A DNA stretch of 44,604 nucleotides, taken from positions 1 through 44,604 of the forward strand of contig JANTQF010000296.1 of assembly GCA_032988165.1 (NCBI GenBank), written 5' to 3'. This stretch comes from Emmonsiellopsis sp. PD_33 (lineage: Eukaryota; Ascomycota; Eurotiomycetes; Onygenales; Ajellomycetaceae). The notes under the pieces are model-generated. The model was not told the origin of the DNA and ran no database searches. It saw only the letters and a list, made by a program, of their open reading frames with translations. Both the position numbers and the translations under genes were made by a program. Position 1 is the stretch's first letter; each line of letters opens with the position of its first letter. Shown here one piece after another: positions 9,917-21,900 of the stretch.

Positions 9917-11651
9917 CTACCCAAACACAATTGCCTTAACTTCAATGCTGAAGCGGCTCGGTGTGTCGCTTGGTACCGAAGGGTCCACAAAGGCAGAGTG
10001 CACACAGACTGTTAAGTCAGCTTCCTCGAAGCAAACCACAGTTTATAGAGGTATGGATAGGACATACCTGTCGCCTCTGTCTCCTCAGTATCACCCACCT
10101 TGAATATTATGATGTCGTCATTCTTCATTCCCTTCTTGTAGAACCAGCGGTGAGCAGGGTCGTACATCACTTCATATGCCTCGTCTACGAAGTGAGGATA
10201 AACTACGTCAATGCTGACAAGATCTTTCTTGTTGACCGTGCGAGCATCACACATTGCCAGCGGACAGTCTTGCTCTGGTGTGGTGATCGGGCGCCAGATA
10301 CTTGTCTTGTTAGAACAGCGCTTGTCATCCCAACCCGAAGTGGGAATTCCTTGTTTCCTTTCTGATGACGTTTATTTTGCCAGATACTTGGGTAATTCAA
10401 ATCCACCTACTTCAGACAGCGAACTCGGCCTTTGAGCAACGTGGTCGATTCTTCGGGGAGGTAAAGCTGGACTTTTGCCTTACAAGACCACTCTGTCGAA
10501 TCTACAGGGATGGATTTGGTTTCGTCATCAGTATTCAGTTTGCACCAGCAAATGAAGTTTACGCGGGGCGGAATCGAAAGAAGAAGAAGAAGAAGGCTTG
10601 GTGGATATTTGCCTACCACAGTGAACGCGGAACAACGGACCTCCCCAGTCCCATTCCAGGGTATCATGGTTTTGCCTGCGGAACTATACGTGGGGGTCTT
10701 AGGAGGAATTTTCTGGTAAAGGCCCTGCGATGAACAGCTTACACGATAACCATAAATGAACACCCGATCACAGTGCAAGTATTGCTTCAGCCACTCTACC
10801 AAACGAGGATTATATTCCTCAACTACCGACTTATCCGTCCAGTTGTCGATTTTGACGTCGCATTTTGCAAACTCGAAGCCCGAGTCTTTCAAGCGGAACA
10901 GGTGTTCGTTTCCGGAGATTTCGGATACGGTGATGGAACGATTTTCCGTCCGGAGGTTTGTCCTTTCTAAGCCATCTATGCGCGGCATTTGATGTCGATA
11001 GGGTTTTTCGGTACGATAAAGATCTAAGGATGCCAGGTAGTGGAAGGACGCTGATTGAACAACCGGCAACTTCAACCGTTTAAGCTGTTCATCAAGATCG
11101 TGTCGGGTATGTGTCGGACTAGCGAATACCGAGTTTAGCATCTTCCGAGCGGAAGGACCTGCTGCAAAGGCGGCCCGGTCAGCATACATTGACCAAACTC
11201 ACAGACAATAACCTGGAGCCTCCAAGGTGCAAGTCAACATACCTTCCCGGCCCATGTCTTGTTTAGTCTGATTAATATGCCCATTCGCATCGCTTTCGAT
11301 CGGGCAAACTTGGCCGCGCCAACACCTCCACGGCGTCTCAAACGGTCGAGCACTATCGAAACGCCACGCTAGGATCTCAGGAGACTCCTCCTGAAATTTA
11401 CGATAAAGAAGGCTGCCAGGAGCTGGTGGCCAGTACGCCCGCCATGGTTGTCGGGTATGTTTCGCTTCTGTATCCTCGCCAGTAGGGGTTTCCTTGGGAT
11501 CCACGAGCTCGAGAGCTAGTTCCCGAGACCTGTGCGCCTGAGTACCCAGGGATGGGTCCATCGAAGAAACGTAAATTCTCTTCAGCCTCTTATAGCAGTA
11601 CAGCATAGCATAATGAAAGGGGGACACGACTTCCGCTTTGCAAGGGTACAC
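9917..11651 (-). CDS. CmcJ/NvfI-like (GA4 desaturase-type) oxygenase family protein with extra N-terminus
   Basis: Four exons fit in phase: 11651-11243, 11161-10411, 10300-10068 and 10008-9917, giving 494 residues (464 if translation starts at 11561). Family landmarks in order are SFHYLASLDLYRTEKPY, an ITVSEISGNEHLFRLKDSGF block, VFIYGYRV, ESTTLLKGRVRCL joined across an intron to IWRPI, CDARTV..DLVSIDVVYP, YDPAHRWFY, and the C-terminal HSAFVDPSVPSDTP..SIEVKAIVF. Members are non-heme iron 2-oxoglutarate-type enzymes or relatives, often in secondary-metabolite loci. Two things are odd. The usual H-x-D motif seems to be P-V-D (in SIPVDSTEW), so activity is doubtful. Before it sits an extra stretch of about 40 residues with a (CTT)n-encoded Leu run, possibly an unspliced intron (GTAGGC donor). 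The first exon adds about 136 unrecognised residues; a start at 11189 is the alternative. Confidence 0.7.
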
Positions 11652-13184
11652 AAGAAGGGGATTCTTAGGTATGTGTGGATGGAGTAAGTGATGGATAGGA
11701 AGTAAATATCCAACTATACAACCGGAAAAATGTCAAACAAAACAGAGAAACGTGGGAAGGAATTCTTCAACGTATAATCCAATAGACGTCAAAGCAGAAT
11801 CGGACTCCCATCTCGATGGTCGTCGATGGTTTCCTATTCACCATGGTTCGTTCAGGTTGGCAAGGCTGGAGAACGTCCAGAGAAAGCGTAGCCTGACAAA
11901 GCTCATCCTCCAGCCAAACCGCTGGGTGGGGGGATATTTTGAGCCTCATAGACCTCATAATCACCACCTCCACTCTTACAATTATCGCGGCTAATATTCC
12001 CTAAATTGTCATTTCCTAAAGTGGTTAATCGTCGGTTGGAGAAGGCTGGTGATCCCATCGGGAGCTACGGGCAGGTTGCATTAGCCGTTTTACCTAGATG
12101 GTTGAGTATGAGAGGTAATGGTAAGGGATTGGTGCATTTGCATTGACATCCTTGTCAGGCTGGGCTGGAGTTGCTGGGGGTGCTGGTTTGGGGTGGGTTT
12201 GGTGCTCATGGGAAGTAACGAACGGATTGTAAATATTGCGGATGGAAGACCTCTCTGTATACAGTTGAAAGTCTATCAAGGGGAGATTCAACGGAAAATG
12301 TTCGGATATTTTTGCTCATTTCATTGTGAGTGCCAGAAAACCACACATTTTGATATGATACACCCTGCTGCCAGGCATAAATAATCCAACCTATTCATAT
12401 CACTACTTTCGCCTCCACTATCTGCTTCAGAATACTCTCTAAATCCATGAAAAACAGTGTATTATGTTCCTTCAAGACTAGGAATAAACCTTCGAAGTAA
12501 GGGCATAGATACCTGCATTCCCCAAGCATACTCATCCAAGAGAGCCCAATATCAAAATACTCAGTCCCCAATCTGTGAACACGGCGGAATTGTATCCGGA
12601 GCCTCCTCGGGAATTGGACATATAACCGGTTGAATCAGTCCCCTAGAAGTCCTTGATCGTGCCTAAGGAGCCTGGGCCTAAGTTGCTAAACCGGTCGTTG
12701 ACACAGGTAGTAGGGTTTGCAGCCCACCACTCTAGGATCAAGGGATATCGATGGCTTGTTGGAGAGCGGTGCTCATGAGGGCCACCTAAGAGACAGAATA
12801 GCTAGGTGCTGTATAGCGCTCTAATCTTCCGGCGTTTCTTGAACATTTTGCCTTCGATAAACCCCCTTGGAAAGTGGACATTTGTAGTTGAAATATAAAT
12901 TCCCAGTCTCAACAAGGTAGACTTTGAGAACCAGTTCCACTATGGCCATCCATCCTTTTTAAAGAATAGAGAATGCAATGTTGGATCGATCTAGCAAAGA
13001 ATTGTCCGTCATTTTGAAGGCACAAGCAATTGATACTACCCCGAGAACTATTTATATAGTAGTCTCCTGCTGATCCATGCCAAGGTTCTCCGCGCCAAGC
13101 CTTCCCGCCCCCTAACCGGAGGGACTCCCGTATGTCATGAACGGAGGATAACGAATCCCTCCTAGAGCCGTGATAATATCCCTA
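11652..13184. other. Intergenic region without a supported gene
   Basis: Small frames at 11752-11994 and 12094-12384 exist on both strands, but none has a good start context, splice sites or a recognisable motif. The part from 12400 to 13180 shows no coding pattern. It separates two genes of the same strand and presumably holds the upstream region of the oxygenase gene. Confidence 0.4.
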
Positions 13185-14865
13185 TTATGCAGATAGTCCA
13201 TCAGAAAAAGGGCCTGATAAGTGTATGCCCCTATTCCGATTCTCAATCCGCGGATGATCTAAGAGGGCCTGCAAGATATCCTCGGAGTTGGCTCGTGATA
13301 AGGGGGTGGCACCGGCATTGCCAGCTAAATTGCAGTCGACGACATTGTTTGAGAGGAGAAGACGGGCAGCCTGAATATTTCCAGTAGCGAACGCGGTTGT
13401 TAACGGGGTTTCGCCGGCCTCGTCCTCAATATTTGGATTGAACCGGGGATCTCCTAGCAATACTTTTAGAGATTTGTGGCTCTCGTGCCAGACCGCAAGA
13501 TGCAAGAGAAGCTGCCCTAAGATAGCAAGGCGTTCAAAGTCGACGTATTTCGATTGGAGAATGAGCTTCATGGCCTCGACATTATCATGAAGTATCACGA
13601 CCGGCAATGCCTCGGTGTATATATAGTCATGGAGATTGTTCCAGAAGCGCTCGTCATCGAGCAACAGTCGTACAATAAAGTCATAACCCCCGACGCAAGC
13701 CCACTGCAGGGTTGTATAGCCGAGTGAGTTGCAGTTGCTTTTAGGTGATAGGAGCAACATCTCCAAAACTGACGCGAAATTCTCATTCATTACACGCTCT
13801 GATGCGTTCCAGTAGTTAATCAGACCAAGTGTGCTGCCCACTTCGATAGTGTCACTTTTCAAAAGCCGGCGGACGGCAGGTTCATCGCTGTTTTCCGTCG
13901 CCCGCATCAATGCAGTCCAGCCGTATTGATCTCTCAGGTTTGGATCGGCCCCATTTGCCACCAGCAAGGATATTATGCTTCCATGACCTGAGAGCGTGGC
14001 ACACAGCAGGGGTGTCTCGCGTGAAAAATTTTGGATATCAATACCAGCTCCTCTGTCAAGTAATAAACGGACAATGCTGTTGTGACCCGCTAGGACAGCA
14101 CAATGTAGGGCAGTGTCTCCTCCAGATAGATTTTGGAAATCGAGCTGAACATTTTTCAAACCCAAGAGATATCGCACCGCACCCTCATGGCCACCGAATG
14201 TTGCACCATAGAAGGCTATTCCGAAGCTGTTATGCTCATATGTTGGAAAAGCCCCAGGAAGACCAATCAAACACTGCAAATCAGACACACTGCCAATATT
14301 TGCTGCAGCAATTATGGCTACCTCTCGTATCGTTTGCATAAGAGCTTCTTTGGATAGACCGCCACGTCTGAAGCCAGCTAGGGCTGCAGTGACGTGTATC
14401 AGGCCGTCTCTGTAACGCAGTGCATGTTCTTCCTGGCCATTTGTATCTGGCATGACAAGAGCTACTGACTCTTTGGCCGCTAGGAGTATCCCACGAGCCA
14501 AAGGGCAGTTTGCTGATGATGGATGAGACGCTGCCTGCTTTACACTCTGGTGTAGCAACCGTGCAACAAATTGGCGCTTGGACGGGGTCGCTGGGGTACA
14601 AGTAAAGTCGAACTCGAAATACTTTTCAGAATTAAGCCGAATCGTCCTCAGCAGTAAATCAACGGTGATATTATCAAAATATTCTTTCTATTGGTTAACT
14701 AAGGGGAAACCGCATTATGGGAAGGGCTATATAGTTTCACATACTGCAGACAATTCTTGCATTGAAGAAGGATATGTCAACCACCCAGTCGTCATCATCG
14801 TAATAGGGGCCTAACGAATTCAAGATTTCATCAAGAATCTCTGGAGGGAGGTCAGCGAGCTTCAT
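13185..14865 (-). CDS. F-box plus ankyrin-repeat protein
   Basis: Two exons, 14865-14745 and 14683-13185, join in phase 1 over a 61-bp intron (GTATGTG donor) to give about 539 residues. The N-terminus reads MKLADLPPEILDEILNSLG, the core of an F-box, which in other proteins binds Skp1 of SCF ubiquitin ligases. From about residue 190 onward ankyrin repeats follow, for example TALHCAVLAGHNSIVRLLLD, TPLLCATLSGHGSIISLLVA, TALMRATENSDEPAVRRLL, TTLQWACVGGYDFIVRLLL and TPLTTAFATGNIQAARLLLS, with weaker ones between. The likely role is a substrate adaptor that recognises a protein through the ankyrin stack. Such genes are numerous and fast-evolving in filamentous fungi, so no ortholog can be named. 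The reading frame is intact, and the stop at 13185 is followed by noncoding sequence. Confidence 0.8.
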
Positions 14866-15129
14866 GCTGCAGTTGTTTCGTTGATGCAGGTAGTAAATGG
14901 AAAGAAATAGTTAAAAGTAAATGAAGTTTCTGAGAATAGATGTTTCCCGATAAATATTACCAGGGAGGCTGCAGGGATCATCACTGGTAGCTTTTAGTAA
15001 TAATGAATTACCGGAGGCGACGAATCGCCCGGTTTAGGGTTTGGAGACGTTGCTTGGACATACCTCGGACTGTACTTATGCCCTCCATACCTACCGCCCT
15101 ATGAGAGCAATGACAGGCGTGAGGACCTA

Positions 15130-15652
15130 TGGGTTTAGATCCTCCCTGAGAACATTAGCATCTGTGAAATAACTGGGCTGCCTGCAAATAGATCTGGCCG
15201 TGAATATAACTTAGTCATGCCTGGACGTATAAAACTGCCCCTCCCACACCTTGCTTTCCACCTTTTGCAGCTCCGTGCACCAGTACTCCATTGCATATAT
15301 GGTGTTGTTGTCGTAGCTTGCGGGGTGCGCATCTCCATCAATGACCCCTTATTTCTGCCCATCATGCCGAACGTCATGGTGTGCTGTACTACTATGCCTT
15401 CAACCCCTGCGAACTGTGCTTGATAATTTAATGGTGGGAGACGATTTCATTTCCCTCTCCTGTCTGTTCGCAACAGATCTCAGGGATTGTCTAACATCGT
15501 CCCCATGGTTCTCAGGAAGGTTTGGCATAACCCCGTGCACAGGCGCATTGAATCGGAAAGTCTGGGAATGCTTCTACTTCCTTTCCAAGACAGGCCGTCC
15601 GCAGCTTCGCGGCTGCGTCCCTCTTTTCCCGAATCCCCAGAAGCAAGTCCAT
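15130..15652 (-). pseudogene. Decayed unidentified gene
   Basis: Two protein-like blocks lie on the minus strand. One runs from an ATG at 15652: MDLLLGIREKRDAAAKLRT, then EAFPDFPIQCACARGYA. The other lies at about 15345-15220: IDGDAHPASYDNNTIYAMEY followed by WCTELQKVESKVWEGQFYTS, a stop, and RSICRQPSYFTDANVLRED in the same frame. Stops (TGA, TAA) and a missing linker separate them, and no splice pair I tried rescues a single frame. I do not recognise the family. Position beside the AT-rich block and in-frame stops favour decay, but a gene with several introns is possible. Confidence 0.35.
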
Positions 15653-15942
15653 CACGAAAACATGTTACCTGTATAACAGGAATCAGGAAGTGTAAAAGGA
15701 TATAGTAGCTCATACAGGGAGATTGGGATGAAGAGATATAAACAAAATGTGCGAAAATAGGAGAGACAGTGCCAATAAAGAGAACTTGAAGTGAAGAAAA
15801 CACCACGATAGTCGTATGTGTGAGAGACGTCAAAAAAGGGGCATTCTGATTGGCCACACAGCTGGCATCTATTTCCTGCATCCCAACACGAGGAGATTGT
15901 CAAAACAGTGCATGTTGCTTATATATTGAGTAACTTAATGTC

Positions 15943-15958
15943 TACCATACCAGATTTT
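15943..15958 (+). repeat. Left copy of 16-bp inverted repeat (candidate terminal repeat)
   Basis: TACCATACCAGATTTT here is the exact reverse complement of 27179-27194. Both copies sit just inside the CpG-free block. The adjacent outer octamers are TTAATGTC (left) and TTATTGAC (right), 6 of 8 identical, which could be a decayed target-site duplication. The repeat does not clearly extend further inward. Confidence 0.4.
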
Positions 15959-16100
15959 CATGAGACCATTCCACCATGGATCTACTGTGTAAACACCATT
16001 GCTCTGATAGAGTGCTCTAAAATTAACATCTATAATGATATTATCACTATTTTTAGAGCATGTAAACCAAAGAACCATATAAATATATTATAATGTTATA

Positions 16101-16376
16101 ACTATACTTCATGAAGCACTCTGACTATACTTCATGAAGTGCTCTAACTATACTCCATATAATATAATATTTCTATAATGCTTCATGTAATACTCCATCC
16201 ACATTTATATATATATAATGCCCTGACTACTACCATGCTCCATGTAATACTCCATTAATGTTTATATATATATAATGCTCTGACTATAATAACACTCTGA
16301 CTATAATAATACTCTAACTATAATAATACTCTGATTATAATAGCACTCTAATTATAATAGTGCTCTGACTACATTA
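16101..16376 (+). repeat. Left subterminal minisatellites of the AT-rich element
   Basis: Three nested tandem families sit here. First, about 23-bp units containing the palindrome CTTCATGAAG (16101-16150). Second, two copies of a roughly 56-bp unit with CATGTAATACTCCA and a TATATATATA run (about 16178-16285). Third, five 17-bp units of the form ACTATAATAATACTCTG (about 16285-16371). All share a (G/A)CTCTGACTA core. Such arrays are typical of subterminal regions of large DNA transposons. Confidence 0.65.
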
Positions 16377-16940
16377 CATTTAATATCCCCATATAAATAT
16401 AGCAATGACTACTATGAAATCATCATATAATCACTGCAGTAGCATGGTTAGAGGACTAGAGCATGATTTAGATATAATAGAATCATCATATAAATACTAT
16501 GATAATACAGTTAGAGTATCAGAGCATGGTTTAAATATGATTATAATATGATTAAAGTATGATTAGATCACTATTTGACTACAGTCTGATTATAAAGTAA
16601 TTCTCAGTCTAAATATATATTCTTTTAGAGGTATTCATCATTAATTTCACATTTAGCAGTATATTCATCAAATTGATTCATAGCCACTATCATTACTGCT
16701 ATTAATAGGGTAAAGCTGCTACAAGCAAAGAAAAATTGGCTCTGATAATTAATTTAGGGGGTGAGGATTGAGGTGATGTTGCCATTTAGAGGTTTGAGAA
16801 TTAAGATGATATTTACTTGGATAATAATCTCATATCTGATAGTATTAAAGGAGTAAAGAATCTTGGAAAGGAAACATCAGCTCTAATAAGTATGATATAT
16901 GAGGAGATACTTACTAAAAATAAGTATTCTCTTTCTTACT

Positions 16941-17114
16941 CTACTAGAGAAATGAATCTGATTGCAGCTCTATACTTCTTAGATTCATAATTAAATAATA
17001 TCTTGATAATAATAGTAGTCTAGATGTGTGCCTACACTACTATTATTATTAAGATATTATTTAATTATAAACCTGAAAAGTATAGAGTAGCAATTAGGTT
17101 CATTTCTTTAGTAG
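16941..17114. repeat. 83-nt-arm inverted repeat (hairpin) with a third copy at 17606-17690
   Basis: The left arm (about 16941-17023) and the right arm (about 17032-17114) are near-perfect reverse complements around a loop of about 8 nt. Shared stretches include CTCTATACTT and TAATTAAATAATATCTT. A third copy in left-arm orientation lies at about 17606-17690. Differences between arms are mostly C/T or G/A. The arms could be inverted remnants of a nested element, or a subterminal structure of the large one. Confidence 0.65.
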
Positions 17115-17842
17115 CTCTTAGATTCCTCAGTGGTGAAATATACCTCTTTTATATACTAATAAATCTCTGTGGCATGCTTCCTGTTGATTGGGCATTTAAG
17201 TAAATTCCCACTATACTGAATAAATACATCTAATTGTCTCTTTATACATTGAAATGTCAGCTCTGATAATCATAATATAGAGAGAAATATCTACTAAAGG
17301 TTCAAAATGAACTAGAATACTGCAGACACTATTCTCCACATCCCTCAATCTAAATATAGTTGAAGTTGAATATGAAGTCAAGCTGAGTTATTTATAATAA
17401 ACTTAATTATCTTTTCTAGAATACTATAGATACTATTTTATTTTATTAGTTCTTTAATGTATAATGCTATAATATCTTTCACATCAGAGTATACTATCTC
17501 TATTCTTGTAATAGCAATTACAATGTTAGAATCATTCTAATATTATCCTTCATTATGATGAGTCTGAATTTCATCAAAAATAAGTTTAAATTTCTTTTCC
17601 CACTTTATAGAAGAAATGAACTTGATTGCTACTCTATACTTCTAAGATTTATAATTAAATGAGATCTTAGTAATGATAGTAGTGCAGATATGCATACTAT
17701 TAATTGGAACAAAACATTCTTTATTGAGAATTATATTTATCAATGATGATTTACTAGCCTCTATACTTCTAATAACACTGATTATAATTAGTGTGACTTT
17801 TAACTTCATCTTTAGGTTTTTCACATCCCTCAACCACTGGTT

Positions 17843-17957
17843 TTGATGATGGGTAGCAGCCCAGGTTGATGATAAATAGTAGCCTAAATTGATAATAAAT
17901 AGTAGCCCAGATTGATAATAAGTAGTAGCTTAGATTGATGATGAGTAGTAGCTCAGG
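17843..17957 (+). repeat. 23-bp tandem repeat, five copies
   Basis: Five consecutive units with consensus TTGATGATAAGTAGTAGC plus five bases (about CCAGA). Units differ mainly by C/T and G/A, as expected from point mutation of identical repeats. Confidence 0.7.
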
Positions 17958-18105
17958 TTACAGTAAGCCTATACAGGCATTCATTTTTAATGAATGTAAT
18001 AACTTGCAAGTAGTCTGCTGAAAGAGAAAGAAAATAGATTGATAATATTAGTATAAATATAGAATAGATATAGGTAGAGAAAAGGAGGCTAGATAGAGAA
18101 TGCTT

Positions 18106-18295
18106 TTGATGATTTTAAATGTAATATAAGTAAATAGAAAATATTAGCTCTGACAGTTATTATATAGAAGGAAATACCCTTGATGATTTGAATGCAATGT
18201 GGGTGAATGAAAAATATTAGCTCTGACAGTTATTATATAGAGAGAATACTCTTGGTGATTGGAATGCAATGTGGGTGAATGAAAAATATTAGCTT
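18106..18295 (+). repeat. About 72-bp tandem repeat, 2.6 copies
   Basis: Units begin at 18106, 18181 and 18253 and share GAAAAATATTAGCTCTGACA and GTTATTATATAGA blocks. Related sequence (AGCTCTGATAATCATAATAT) recurs near 17260. Separately, a CTCTTTTATATACTAATA block occurs both at about 17143 and 18315. Confidence 0.6.
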
Positions 18296-18949
18296 ACTTA
18301 GTAGTAAAATATACCTCTTTTATATACTAATATACCTTCATAGTGTGCTTTCATTTCCTGGGTATTTAATCTCATCTTATAGAACCAGATATATTAGCCT
18401 ACACTTACTATTATAGGAATATCTTTTAGAAATTGAACCTAACATAGACCTCTTCATTAAGCCTATAGGTATTACTTGATAGATTAATGTTATGGCATAT
18501 ATTAGTCATCTTTAGAATATTTACTGGGTTGAATGCTGAATTGCTTGGTAAATTAATATTATAATATATATTAATGATTTTTGGGATATTTACAGAGTTA
18601 AGTGCTAGATTGTGGGTAGAGGTGTTACCCTATATTTAGTCCTGAATGCTATTTATTGTGGGAGACATTGAGGCCTGCCCTAGGCTTATTACATGAAATT
18701 GTGTAGGAGAGCCTATTAGTGAATCTTACCTGTAAGGTGCACTAGATGAGCTATCATACTGAGTAGGTATTAGTGTGAGAGTCTCCTGCTCCTAAGTGTG
18801 TTATTTTTCTGCCTTGTGGCATTATTTTTGAAAGAAGAGAATGATTATATATAGAGTAATAAATTAACTCATTGATTACTACTAAAGAGGATTTTGAGAT
18901 TTAGAAGCAGCTAAAAAAATGACACATCCCATGTATAGTGCAAAAGCTT

Positions 18950-21900
18950 GATATCTTTAAGGCTATATTATAATCTACCCCTAGACTTATATTAAATCAG
19001 TATAATATAGAGACTTGGTTTCCACATAGTAGGAAGGCTGATTATTATGTAATCCTCAGAATCATCACTTAGAATTAGTAGGCTTAATAATTCATTAAAC
19101 TCAGTTAAACTTACTAATATGACTGTAAAAAAGATCTAATCATCATGTTCATATAAGTTATGAATAAAAATAGCTTGAATCTGATTAATTTTTAAATTTC
19201 TATACTTAATAACATTTCTTTATATGAGTATTATCTGATGGGTTTCATTACTATATAATAAATAAGCATATAATCAATAATGTCCTAATGAGAATGAGAG
19301 ATAATACTTAGATATAAAAGTAATTTTTTGATAAAATTAGAGTGGCCTTAGCTCTGATTTCAGGATGAATGGTTTATTCCAGTTAAGACTGTATACTTAT
19401 CTTAGTTTTTAAAGGAATGAGTGGATATTTAAAAGGTTTAATATCTAATTTGTTGAAATTCCCAGTATATTCATGTCATTCTTTAGTAATAGTAAAGATA
19501 TAAGGTTCACCTACAGGGATTTTCAGGTATGATCTGAAAGATTCTTCAGTATATATAATTTATTAGTTGAAAGAACATCATCAGATTTGTAGTCATCAAT
19601 CTGAATCAGATTAGTCAGAAGAGTAAGATAATATTTATGAATTTTCCTTAATTTCTCCTTAAATTCTGACTGAGAGTTATTAAATGCATCATGAAAAGCA
19701 AGCTGAACTATCTAATAAAAACTCTTCTATTAAAGTAATATCTTTTTAATGTTATGATGATTTATATGATAGACTAGTTATTTATAATCTCTATATTTAT
19801 CCTCCTCCATTAATATATTACTGTTGTTGGCAGTTCTATATTCTCTGATTTCATTAATATAGTGTAGTCTGATATGTATATTTAGTTGATTTTTCATTCT
19901 AATGAAGAATACATCTTTTTTCATAGAGAGAGCTGAATCTTACTCTAAATTTTCTACTGTAATAAAAATAGAATATTCATCTAGTCTGATTGATACTAAC
20001 ATCTGACTTAGTGCTGAGAATGCTTGTTAGCTCTGACTTACTAACCTTACATGAGAAAGAGTCTGAGTTTATTGTACTATATTTACTGCTACATCTAGAA
20101 AGAACTGTAGGTATTAATAAGTAATGATAATAATTTATTAGATTTCTTTTGAGTCATAAATAGCTGAGTTATATGATAGTAAGATTGAATTACTTCTTAT
20201 AATTACTATAAATATATTAATAGTTAAGTTTACTACTGAGATGCTGAGTTTTGAGAATGCTAGTGAGAGTATTCTATAGATTTAATCTTTAAGCTATGAA
20301 CATTTAAGGCTATATTATAATATAAGTAGTATTAGAATGGATGCCTGAGCATGCTCTTGCAGTTAGTATTTCTCTAGATAGATAAGAGATAACTGTAGGT
20401 ATACTCATTCTTAAGGAAAAGAAAAGATTTATAATATTTGAAGGTACTCAGTCTTTTTAACTAGAGTTAATACTGATTTCACCAGCACAGAATGAGTCAT
20501 TTTTAAAATCCCTAAATACTTACTATATGTAGGATTGGATGGGAAGAATGTAACCAAATTTAAACTTAGATATATTTTAAATAGATAAAAGTTATTATCT
20601 GCTAATTTACTTCTCTACTACAACTTCTTTCTCTTTATTAGGTTTGAAGTACTCTCTGCTTGACATTGAATCTGTTGAGTGTCATGGTGATAGTGCTCAT
20701 TTTGAATAATATTAAATGATAAATTTAATCTCTTTTGATCTTCAATCAGATAGCTCTGATATGAGTACTCTACATTTAGGCCTTTAATACTGGCATTCCC
20801 ATTCTACTATAGCATGTCACTAATAAATGATAAGTAGAAAGAAATGACCTGAATGATATTATCATTAATATTAATTAGAATGCTCTCACTATTTAACTGT
20901 AGAAATCTAGAGGATAAGGCTCTAATAGTATCTGAGAAATTCATATTATATGAATTGAATATCACTATAAATAGATTATTATACTTCTTGTGTTCAGCTG
21001 CACTCAGAGCTGAGATCTAGTATACACTCATTAAACTCTAATATATGTTCTGATAGAGGTTAAACTCATTAATAAAAAGCTGATAAGAAAGAGATAATAC
21101 TTTCTATTCTCTAGTAAAGATATTCTTTAAGAACTTCCTCCTATAGACTGCAATCTTTAACTCTCTATGTATTGGTGTTGATCTGTAGTATGGCCAAGTA
21201 GTGGCTAAAGCTAAATAGAGAATCCTCTGAAGGAAAAGACTAGAAGTGGAATTTTCAGTTGGGAAGGTATTATTAATTTCATTAAAAATATAATTAATAA
21301 AGATGTAGGCTCTGAATAGAATAGAGCTTGCTAGAATAATATTTAATATATTACTCTCAACTAAAATTATCTTATATTAATAGAAGGGTAGATGAGAACT
21401 CTGAAAATTAGATTCTTCTACATTTAGAGTTAAGTATTATATGATAGATTAAATCTGCAAAATAATCCTATTAAAATATGAGAATATCTTCTGTCTATCC
21501 TTTCCAATAACTTATTATACTCTATTCATATAGTTGAAGTTAGTCTTATCTGATTGTCTGCATGGATATTTATCATTTTCACACTGATATCATATGAAAT
21601 TGGAGGGGAAAATTAATTCACTGATGGAAGAATATAAGGCAAATTTTCTGAAGTAGTATTTAATTGAGTTTCCCCAGCTATATAAGTATTATAGTTCTAT
21701 AGGAGAGTTAATAACTTCTGCTATCCTGATGTGCATGTGCTATTAAAACCTCTAGGACTTAACAAGCCTTAACATCAATAAGATCATATCTTAAAAGTAT
21801 AAAAACATTAATATATGATTAGTAAGGTATTTTTCAGTATGAGAGAATATTAGCATCTAATCTGAAAAGATAATTAGAATCTGCATGTAATATAGTGGAA

